A model generated the notes under the pieces. It made no database searches, was not told the origin of the DNA, and saw nothing but the letters and a program-made list of their open reading frames with translations. The position numbers were made by a program, and so were the translations under genes. A stretch of 64,000 bases of DNA from NCBI RefSeq assembly GCF_030409805.1, contig NZ_JAUFQP010000013.1, positions 1,122,501 to 1,186,500 of the forward strand, in the 5' to 3' direction. The stretch comes from Algibacter miyuki. Lineage in GTDB: Bacteria; Bacteroidota; Bacteroidia; Flavobacteriales; Flavobacteriaceae. Every line of letters starts with the position of its first letter. Position 1 is the stretch's first letter. Shown in pieces: positions 37,247 through 44,333 of this stretch.

Positions 37247-37830
37247 TGAAATTCTTAACTTTAATTTTACTTTTAATTTTCAGTTGTTCGTGTAAAGAGC
37301 AAACGGGTGAAGTTGGTTTGAATAAAACTATTCCAGAATCATACGTTTTAAAGTCGGAAGCAACCCAAATCAACGGGGTTTGCTATATGAACGACAGTAA
37401 ATACTCTGGATATTTGTATCAATTAGAGCAGAAAACAGCCGATACTATTTTAGTTGAAAGTTATTACGAAGGTTTACAAGAAGGCGTTTCAAAAAAATGG
37501 TATACTGGTAATCGTTTGAAAGAAATACGTTATTATTCCGAAGGAATGAAAAACGGACAACAAGTTGCTTTTTGGGAAAACGGAAATAAACGCTTTGAAT
37601 ATACTGCCCAAAATGATGGCTATGAAGGCGAATTGAAAGAATGGAACGAAACTGGATTTCTACTTCATTTAGCTAATTACAAAAACGGACAAGAAGAAGG
37701 TACTCAAAAGATGTGGTACGATAACGGGAAAATTAGAGCGAATTACGTTATTGTTGAAGGAAAACGATTTGGATTATTAGGAACTAAAAACTGTGTTAAT
37801 GTATCGGATAGTATTTTTTTTAATAATTAG
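37246..37830 (+). CDS. MORN-repeat lipoprotein (YwqK-type)
   Basis: The 194-residue protein begins with a lipoprotein signal (MKFLTLILLLIFSC, Cys at 14). Its body is a series of MORN-variant repeats: YEGLQEGVSKKWY, YSEGMKNGQQVAFWENG, YEGELKEWNETG and YKNGQEEGTQKMWYDNG. These match the YwqK family, which databases name as antitoxin. That name comes from one Bacillus pair and there is no toxin gene here. The repeats form a beta-sheet that may bind a partner protein on the outer membrane. The start codon overlaps the YHYH gene stop by one base and its 3' end overlaps the SCO gene by 38 bases. Confidence 0.88.
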   Translation: MKFLTLILLLIFSCSCKEQTGEVGLNKTIPESYVLKSEATQINGVCYMNDSKYSGYLYQLEQKTADTILVESYYEGLQEGVSKKWYTGNRLKEIRYYSEGMKNGQQVAFWENGNKRFEYTAQNDGYEGELKEWNETGFLLHLANYKNGQEEGTQKMWYDNGKIRANYVIVEGKRFGLLGTKNCVNVSDSIFFNN

Positions 37831-38446
37831 TTTTCTTTGTTTTGGGTGCAATAAAAAGGAACATAAAACTATAACGTCTTTACCGTATTATAATGAGCCT
37901 ACATTCACACCCGTTTTTGTAAATAAAAACCCTGAATTACTAAAAACAATAAATCATACAATTGCTGATTTTGAATTCTTAAATCAAGATAGTGTTGTAG
38001 TAAATCAGAGCAGTATTGAAAATAAAATTCACATTGCTAATTTTATTTTCACCACTTGTGGAAGTATTTGTCCAACCATGACGAGCCATTTAAAAACGGT
38101 AAGTGATAGTTTAAAAAATGACGATCTTGTTTTTCTGTCGTATTCTGTAACGCCTTGGATAGATAAACCTGAGGTATTAAAAGCGTACAAAGAAAGTCAA
38201 GGTATAACCAATCAAAATTGGCACTTTCTAACAGGTTCAAAAAATGATATTTATAATTTAGCAAGACAATCTTATTATGCTGAAGAAGATATCGGGTTCA
38301 GTAAAGATAGTACGGAGTTTTTACATACCGAACATGTACTTTTAGTAGATAAAACCAAAAGAATTCGTGGTATTTATAATGGCACTTTAGGTTTAGAAAT
38401 GAACCAATTAATAGAAGATATAAAAATGTTACAAGATGAAAACTAA
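37793..38446 (+). CDS. SCO1/SenC-family copper-binding thioredoxin-like lipoprotein
   Basis: The 217-residue protein starts at GTG 37793 (an ATG two codons later is equally possible), inside the 3' end of the MORN gene. A lipobox (L-C-F-G-C19) is followed by the SCO fold with the copper ligands C89-G-S-I-C93 in [10 protein letters not shown] and the distal His181 in [11 protein letters not shown] proteins deliver copper to cytochrome oxidase CuA or control thiol redox. No oxidase gene lies near, so its partner is unknown; the His-rich YHYH protein at the head of the operon is a candidate. The gene overlaps the sulfatase by 11 bases. Confidence 0.92.
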   Translation: MLMYRIVFFLIISFLCFGCNKKEHKTITSLPYYNEPTFTPVFVNKNPELLKTINHTIADFEFLNQDSVVVNQSSIENKIHIANFIFTTCGSICPTMTSHLKTVSDSLKNDDLVFLSYSVTPWIDKPEVLKAYKESQGITNQNWHFLTGSKNDIYNLARQSYYAEEDIGFSKDSTEFLHTEHVLLVDKTKRIRGIYNGTLGLEMNQLIEDIKMLQDEN

Positions 38447-39881
38447 CTATTTATTAGTATTACTAGTTTTTTGTAGTTTGTTGCTTTTTCAATGTTCAGA
38501 ATCTGTTAAAACAGAAAAACCTAATATTCTTTTAATTTGTATTGATGATTTGCGTCCAGAATTAAAATCTTTTGGGGCAGATTACATAGTCTCCCCAAAC
38601 ATAGATGCACTTGCTAAAAACGGCGTGTCTTTTCAAAAGCATTTTGTGAATGCACCAAGTTGCGGACCATCTCGTTACACTTTACTCACAGGACAATATG
38701 GTTCTGCAAATAATGACGCGTTGTTTCGTCGTTCATATCAAATTTCTGCAGGCGATAAAAGTGTTAATCCAAGCATGCCAGAGTGGTTTAGAACGCATGG
38801 ATACACAACTGTTTCGGTTGGGAAAGTATCGCATCATCCTGGAGGAAGAGGGGGTGAAAATTGGAACGACAGTACCATAATTGAAATGCCTAATGCTTGG
38901 GACAAACATTTACTTCCGGTTTCAGAATGGCAACATCCACGAGGTGTTATGCACGGATTGGCACATGGTGAAATTCGAGAAATAGCAAATGAAATGGATG
39001 TATTTCAATCTGCTGAAGGTGATGATAATATATATCCAGATGGCGCCATTACAGACGAAGCATTGAATCAAATACGGGTGCTTTCCGAAGATAAAGAAAA
39101 ACCATTTTTTCTTGCGGTAGGCATTATTAAACCACATTTGCCTTTTGGAGCGCCTAAAAAATATTATGATTTGTATGAAGGCGTTAAACTACTTGAAATA
39201 AAACATCCTCAAAAACCCGAAGGTATAACAACTTGGCATGCTTCTGGTGAGTTTATGAAATATAACCGCTGGGGTAAAGATCCAAATACGGATGCTGAAT
39301 TTGCCAAAGAAGTTCGTCGCCATTATGCAGCAAGCGTAAGTTATGCCGATGCTCAAGTAGGGAAGGTGCTTGCTGAATTAAAACGAACTGGTGCAGACAA
39401 AAACACCATCGTGCTACTTTGGGGAGATCATGGTTGGCATTTGGGCGAACACGCTATTTGGGGGAAACATAGTTTGTTCGAGGAATCGTTGCACTCTCCC
39501 ATGATTATTCATTATCCAGGTATGAAACAACACGGGCAAAAAACAAATACCATAGTGGAAACATTAGATGTTTTTCCAACGTTGTGTGAATTAACAGGCA
39601 TTGAGGCACCTGAATTTGCTCAGGGCACATCTTTATTAGAGATACTTGAAAATCCGAATTCAAAAAAAGATCATTTAGCTGTGGCATACAACAGTAATGT
39701 GGCTACAATTAGAACGACTACACATCGACTATTACTTCATAAAAATGGTTTTGTTGAATTATATGATAGTACAACAGAAGCAGGTGAAACTAAAAATATA
39801 GCAGACCAATATCCAGAGCTCGTAGGGGAGTTGAAGCAAGCGTTAAAAGCGAAGTTGGGATTTACAGAAGATGGCATTTAA
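38436..39881 (+). CDS. Sulfatase, iduronate-2-sulfatase-like (S1 family) lipoprotein
   Basis: The 481-residue protein has a lipobox (L-L-F-Q-C20) and a full arylsulfatase fold. The Ca-binding I-D-D pair is at 37-38. The formylglycine motif is C76-G-P-S-R80, and the [10 protein letters not shown] block, characteristic of iduronate-2-sulfatase and heparan-type enzymes, is intact. Activity requires conversion of C76 to formylglycine by an anaerobic sulfatase-maturating enzyme or FGE encoded elsewhere. Sulfatases are common in flavobacteria that degrade algal polysaccharides. This one is not in a clear polysaccharide locus; it is packed in an operon with YHYH, MORN and SCO genes. The start overlaps the SCO gene by 11 bases. 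Confidence 0.93.
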   Translation: MKTNYLLVLLVFCSLLLFQCSESVKTEKPNILLICIDDLRPELKSFGADYIVSPNIDALAKNGVSFQKHFVNAPSCGPSRYTLLTGQYGSANNDALFRRSYQISAGDKSVNPSMPEWFRTHGYTTVSVGKVSHHPGGRGGENWNDSTIIEMPNAWDKHLLPVSEWQHPRGVMHGLAHGEIREIANEMDVFQSAEGDDNIYPDGAITDEALNQIRVLSEDKEKPFFLAVGIIKPHLPFGAPKKYYDLYEGVKLLEIKHPQKPEGITTWHASGEFMKYNRWGKDPNTDAEFAKEVRRHYAASVSYADAQVGKVLAELKRTGADKNTIVLLWGDHGWHLGEHAIWGKHSLFEESLHSPMIIHYPGMKQHGQKTNTIVETLDVFPTLCELTGIEAPEFAQGTSLLEILENPNSKKDHLAVAYNSNVATIRTTTHRLLLHKNGFVELYDSTTEAGETKNIADQYPELVGELKQALKAKLGFTEDGI

Positions 39882-39890
39882 AAATAAATT

Positions 39891-40604
39891 ATGACAAAAA
39901 TTGAAGGCAGTATTATTTTAATTACTGGTGCTGATGGTGGAATAGGTACTGCGCTAGTAGATGAATGTTTGGCTTTAGGTGCAAAAAAAATATACGCAAC
40001 TGGGCTAAATTTAGACAACTTAAATAACCTTTTTAAAAGTTATGATAATGTTGTTTCTGTTGTTCTGGATGTTACAAATTCAGAGCAAATTAAATCCGTA
40101 GCCGAAATTTGTGCAGATACTAATTTACTGATAAATAATGCTGGTGTAGAATTTAAAGTGCCTTTTATAGCCGAAAAATCGAGCCAGGCTGCACTCATGG
40201 AAATGAAAGTGAATTATTTAGGTTTAATCGATATGATTAATGCGTTTGTTCCAAATTTAAAAAAGTTAGAACATGCTGGTATTGTTAATATTTTATCGGT
40301 TGGAGCCTTAGCTATTATAAAACGTTTGGGCACTTATTGTGCATCCAAAACGGCGTCTCACGTATTAACCGAGACGATTAGGGCAGAGCTAGAAGAGCAA
40401 AATATAAAAGTGATGGGAACTTATCTTGGGTATGTAGATACCTCTATGGTGCCAGAGGAAACTAAAACCGAAAAATCTTCACCGAAAAACATCGCAATTG
40501 GTATTTGTGAAGGCATAAATAACAATGAAAATCATATTTATCCAGATCAAACCACGAAAGACTATATTAAAGAACATCCTCTTGAAACCGTATTTTTTGA
40601 ATAA
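39891..40604 (+). CDS. SDR-family oxidoreductase
   Basis: The 237-residue protein is a classical short-chain dehydrogenase: T12-G-A-D-G-G-I-G19 cofactor loop, N-N-A-G at 82-85, catalytic S136, Y149 and K153 (T-Y-C-A-S-K). The Asp near the end of the second strand that normally selects NAD is replaced by a short G-L-N segment, so the cofactor is not obvious. The protein lacks a signal peptide. It is cytoplasmic although the four upstream genes encode secreted lipoproteins. It follows the sulfatase by 9 bases and is the last gene of the operon. Substrate unknown. Confidence 0.92.
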   Translation: MTKIEGSIILITGADGGIGTALVDECLALGAKKIYATGLNLDNLNNLFKSYDNVVSVVLDVTNSEQIKSVAEICADTNLLINNAGVEFKVPFIAEKSSQAALMEMKVNYLGLIDMINAFVPNLKKLEHAGIVNILSVGALAIIKRLGTYCASKTASHVLTETIRAELEEQNIKVMGTYLGYVDTSMVPEETKTEKSSPKNIAIGICEGINNNENHIYPDQTTKDYIKEHPLETVFFE

Positions 40605-40751
40605 ATAATTAATAAGAAAAAAGCCAATTCATTCCTGTATTGTTGGTAGGATGTCCTTTCCTTAATTTATAGCGCATTATTCTCGAAAAAATTTTTATAA
40701 TTCAATTAGAATAATGATTTTTACATCTTTGAAAAAAGTAAAAACTAAATT

Positions 40752-41975
40752 ATGGCTAAAGAGATTGTTTTATTAAATATTTCAGGACAGGATAAACCGG
40801 GTTTAACATCTAGTTTAACTGGTGTTTTGGCCGAATATGGCGCAAAAGTTTTAGATATTGGTCAGGCCAATATTCACGATACATTGTCTTTAGGTATTTT
40901 GTTCGAAATAAAATCTAAAAAGAATTCGGCTGCCGTTTTAAAAGATTTGCTTTTCAAAGCTTACGAACTTGGTATTACTGCTAAGTTTACTCCAATTTCT
41001 TTGGATAAATATGAAGATTGGGTGACACTTCAAGGTAAAGACCGCTACATTGTGACACTTTTAGGAGAGAAATTAGCTGCCAAACAAATATCTGAAGTAA
41101 CGAAAGTAATTTCAGATAAGAATTTAAATATAGATTCTATAAAGCGTTTAACGGGGCGTTTATCATTAAAAAGAAAAGAAGAATACCCTAGGGCTTCTAT
41201 TCAATTGTCTATTAGAGGAGAGATTGGAGATAAATCTGAAATGACTAAAAAATTCATGTCAATTTCTAAGGAACTTAATGTTGATATCGCTTTTCAAGAA
41301 GATAATATTTACCGTAGAAACCGTCGTTTGGTATGTTTTGATATGGATTCTACTTTAATTCAAGCTGAAGTTATTGATAAGTTAGCTGAATTGGCTGGTG
41401 TTGGTGATGAAGTTAAAGCTATTACGGAATCTGCTATGCAAGGCGAAATTGATTTCAACGAAAGTTTTAAACAACGTATGAAGCTGTTAAAAGGCTTAAG
41501 CGAAGAAGTTCTGCAAGATGTTGCTGTAAATTTACCAATAACCAAAGGTGCACGTCGCTTAATTGATACATTAAAAAGTTACGGTTTTAAAACCGCTATT
41601 CTTTCTGGAGGATTTACATATTTTGGTGAGTATTTGAAAAAGGAACTAGGTATGGACTACGTTTATGCTAACCAATTAGAAATTATTGATGGCAAGTTAA
41701 CCGGTGGCTATTTAGGAGATATTGTTGATGGTAATAAAAAAGCAGAATACTTAAAAGAAATTGCTAAAAAAGAAGGGATTGATATTAGCCAAACCATTGC
41801 AGTAGGTGATGGTGCTAACGATTTGCCTATGCTTAATTTAGCGGGTTTAGGTATTGCGTTCCATGCTAAGCCTAAAGTAAAAGATAGTGCACAAAGTTCT
41901 ATATCGAGTATTGGTTTAGATGGTGTGTTATACTTGTTAGGGTATCACGACAGACATATTGATTTAATTGAGTAA
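40752..41975 (+). CDS. serB: Phosphoserine phosphatase with tandem ACT domains
   Basis: The 407-residue protein has an ACT domain at about 4-80 (EIVLLNISGQDKPGLTSSL), a second at about 95-180 (RYIVTLLGEKLAAKQISEV) and a HAD phosphatase from about 190. The HAD catalytic motif is F-D197-M-D199-S-T-L, with SGGFTYFGEYL (motif II Ser) and AVGDGANDLPML (motif IV). The last step of serine synthesis is dephosphorylation of L-phosphoserine. The ACT domains suggest amino-acid feedback. The protein is longer than E. coli SerB, as is usual in Bacteroidota, where the tandem ACT form occurs. It is a single-gene unit ended by a strong palindromic terminator. Confidence 0.95.
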   Translation: MAKEIVLLNISGQDKPGLTSSLTGVLAEYGAKVLDIGQANIHDTLSLGILFEIKSKKNSAAVLKDLLFKAYELGITAKFTPISLDKYEDWVTLQGKDRYIVTLLGEKLAAKQISEVTKVISDKNLNIDSIKRLTGRLSLKRKEEYPRASIQLSIRGEIGDKSEMTKKFMSISKELNVDIAFQEDNIYRRNRRLVCFDMDSTLIQAEVIDKLAELAGVGDEVKAITESAMQGEIDFNESFKQRMKLLKGLSEEVLQDVAVNLPITKGARRLIDTLKSYGFKTAILSGGFTYFGEYLKKELGMDYVYANQLEIIDGKLTGGYLGDIVDGNKKAEYLKEIAKKEGIDISQTIAVGDGANDLPMLNLAGLGIAFHAKPKVKDSAQSSISSIGLDGVLYLLGYHDRHIDLIE

Positions 41976-42001
41976 AGATTATTTACTTGGTATGATATAA
42001 T

Positions 42002-42035
42002 AAAAAAAGCTCTAAAAATTTTTAGAGCTTTTTTT
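42002..42035. terminator. Bidirectional terminator between serB and the universal stress gene
   Basis: A perfect 17-base palindrome (AAAAAAAGCTCTAAAAA and its complement) spans 42002-42035. It has A and T runs at its outer edges, so a functional U tract exists on either strand. It separates two convergent genes. Confidence 0.9.
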
Positions 42036-42050
42036 ATGGATTATATTTTC

Positions 42051-42893
42051 TTAGTCCCGATAAATAGCCATAATCGGTATATCGAAGTTGTTTAATAAAT
42101 CTTCAGTTAAACTAAAAGAGAATAAGCGCTGGTAAAAATTACGTTTATGATTTATGAGACAAACCATATCTATTTTGTTGTTAATACAGTATTCTGTAAG
42201 CGATTTTTTTAAGTTAATTGAGTCTATAGAAATAAACTCGACGTTATTAAGATGTGCTAAATCTAACGATTGCTTAAAGGTTTCCATTAGTGGAGAAATG
42301 GATTCTACATGTGCTAAATCGAAATGAATAACATGTAATTTTGAATTGAATTCTTGCGATTTTTCAATAACATCTCCCAGCGGAATTATTTCATCTTCTT
42401 TATAATCTACAAGAAAAACAATGTTATCCAAATAACCATCGAAAACAGCTTTTTCTGGCACAGCAATAACGGGTTTGCTAATTTCTTCCAATATTTTAAT
42501 GGTATTGGTTTCCATAAAAATATTAAACAGGCTATTCTGGCTACTTTGCGTACCCATAATAATCAAGTCAATCTTATCTTCTTTTTTTAAAATGTACTTT
42601 TTTAAAGACTCTACAAAAGTACCTTCATCCACGACATATTTTACGTTTAAATTTCCTGCTTTACTGTTTTTAATAAGTTTTTCAAATGGAGGGAATTTAT
42701 CCTTTTTGCTTCTAAAGTTTTGGATATCTACTTTATTGTAAACGGCCTGAGCATCTTCATTTAAAGGATCTCCAGTGGTATAAGTGTGATATATAATAAG
42801 CTTTGAATTAGACTTTTGTGCATATTCCATAGCATATGTAAAAGCATTTAAGGATAATTCGGTAAAATCTGTTGGAAATAATATGCTTTTCAT
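42051..42893 (-). CDS. Universal stress protein with two UspA domains
   Basis: The 280-residue protein consists of two UspA-type alpha/beta halves. The first (MKSILFPTDFTELSLNAFTYAMEYA) shows the usual start and ends in IIMGTQSSQNSL. The second (from about 150) ends in VCLINHKRNFYQRLFSFSLTEDLLN with the weaker ATP-loop pattern. Tandem Usp proteins in Bacteroidota are of unknown detailed role, binding ATP or sensing stress. It lies 47 bases downstream of the PiT-like permease gene on the same strand, so they may be co-transcribed. Confidence 0.9.
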   Translation of the reverse strand: MKSILFPTDFTELSLNAFTYAMEYAQKSNSKLIIYHTYTTGDPLNEDAQAVYNKVDIQNFRSKKDKFPPFEKLIKNSKAGNLNVKYVVDEGTFVESLKKYILKKEDKIDLIIMGTQSSQNSLFNIFMETNTIKILEEISKPVIAVPEKAVFDGYLDNIVFLVDYKEDEIIPLGDVIEKSQEFNSKLHVIHFDLAHVESISPLMETFKQSLDLAHLNNVEFISIDSINLKKSLTEYCINNKIDMVCLINHKRNFYQRLFSFSLTEDLLNNFDIPIMAIYRD

Positions 42894-42940
42894 CTTTTTA
42901 ACGATTAGGGTTGTGTTTTTAATTTTAAATGAAAGTAATG

Positions 42941-43900
42941 CTATAGCGTTGCTAAATATTTTACGGCATAAACCAGCACAATACTCACTACAAGGCCTAT
43001 AAAAACTTTAAATAAATCCATTCCTAAATTACTAAACATAGCTCTTCGAGGTTCATTTTTTCTAAGCATATAATTTAGGGCAATTTCTCTACCAGCTAAA
43101 ATGCCTATAAATACCCAAGTGGTGCTCATAGGTACATTATTTAGTTCTTTAAAATAGAATAAAATAATACCATATGTAAAATCTATAAGCGTGGCAGACC
43201 TTAAATCTACGGTATTGGTTTTAGATTTAATAATGTTTTGTATGGCACCTCCTTTTTTCGCGATGATAAAAGCAAGCATAAGTAATATAATAATCAACGA
43301 GAATATTAATTGCCATAATTGGAGTTGCCTTGGTAAATAAACATAAATATTAGCGAAATCTTGAATAAGCCATTGCGACCATAAAAAACCAGTTGAGCCC
43401 CATTGTAAGGCGGTCCATATTTTGGTTTCTTTAGTTGTGATGGGGTTTTCTATAAATTTTTTCTCTAGTATTTTAGATATGGTCAAATACAAAATAATGG
43501 CCGCAACAAAAGAAACCGCATAACCAGAAACCGATTTTAAAACCATATCAGTTAAATTCTTTTGATTAAAAAAAGTAAGAATTAAAAACGAGGTGCTTAC
43601 CGGGATTCCGGTACGTGTAAGCAACATTAAAATAATAGGAGGTAGTATGTAATACCATGAAAACGGGTTTGGCATAGGGTATTTTTCTAAACGCCCGTAA
43701 GAGACATCGCCATCATGAGTAATGTAACCATAGATAAGGGTAAATGTTAAAATGCCACCAGCATAAAGATATAATACCCACCATTTTTTTCGTTCATTCG
43801 AGCTTAGGAAAGTCCCCAATGTTTGGATGGTATCATTACCTATTACGGAATAGGCGGCTAAAGTAAAACCAAGATAAATAACTACTGTCGAAAAATCCAT
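42941..43900 (-). CDS. PiT-like phosphate/sulfate permease-type membrane protein
   Basis: The 319-residue protein has about nine hydrophobic segments. Signatures of the inorganic phosphate transporter fold are visible in two places: V-I-G-N-D-T-I-Q-T-L-G-T with G-I-P-V-S-T-S near the N-terminal half, and N-V-P-M-S-T-T-W-V-F-I-G in the C-terminal half. This gives the usual two-fold internal similarity, but the first motif lacks the exact GANDxAN pattern. It is shorter than classical PiT proteins. Whether it moves phosphate, sulfate or something else is open. It is 47 bases upstream of the stress gene. Confidence 0.75.
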   Translation of the reverse strand: MDFSTVVIYLGFTLAAYSVIGNDTIQTLGTFLSSNERKKWWVLYLYAGGILTFTLIYGYITHDGDVSYGRLEKYPMPNPFSWYYILPPIILMLLTRTGIPVSTSFLILTFFNQKNLTDMVLKSVSGYAVSFVAAIILYLTISKILEKKFIENPITTKETKIWTALQWGSTGFLWSQWLIQDFANIYVYLPRQLQLWQLIFSLIIILLMLAFIIAKKGGAIQNIIKSKTNTVDLRSATLIDFTYGIILFYFKELNNVPMSTTWVFIGILAGREIALNYMLRKNEPRRAMFSNLGMDLFKVFIGLVVSIVLVYAVKYLATL

Positions 43901-44333
43901 TGATAATGTTGGTATGGTTGTTTTTTTATTTTGGTGGTAAATAACGCATTTAAAACCATGTGATATGTTATATAATCTTTATTAATTAGTTAAGTTTTAT
44001 TGCTGCTAAATCTTTTAAATTCAGTGGAGTATAAAGTATTTGCATGTGCTTGAAAATAGGAGGTGAAAATTTTTATTCGAGCTGAAGGAAATTGAAACAA
44101 GCTAGCAGATGTATTTTATTATTTATCACATATTACCAAAATATATTAATTCTATGTTAGATGGTTGTCATTAATACAATGATGAATTTACGCCACCTTA
44201 AATTTAAAATCTGTTACAAACTTCTGTATAAATCTATCTTAAAGTCTTTTTATCTTCCTATTAAAAGTATTATTTTGGCATGATTATTAGTGATATATAA
44301 TTACTAACAATTCTCTTTTAATTAATTCTATTT
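43901..44333. other. Divergent intergenic region
   Basis: This 433-base AT-rich stretch separates the minus-strand permease and the plus-strand GH3 fusion. It should hold promoters for both. I saw no exact TAnnTTTG box, no tRNA, no repeat and no open frame of useful length. Confidence 0.45.

Noticed and set aside
37246-37830. Toxin-antitoxin module suggested by the usual database name of YwqK-type proteins
   Set aside because: Only MORN repeats behind a lipoprotein signal are present, and no toxin gene is adjacent; the neighbours are secreted enzymes and a copper protein.
40605-40751. Possible small RNA in the gap before serB
   Set aside because: It shows no stable hairpin or conserved box; it is most likely the serB promoter and leader.
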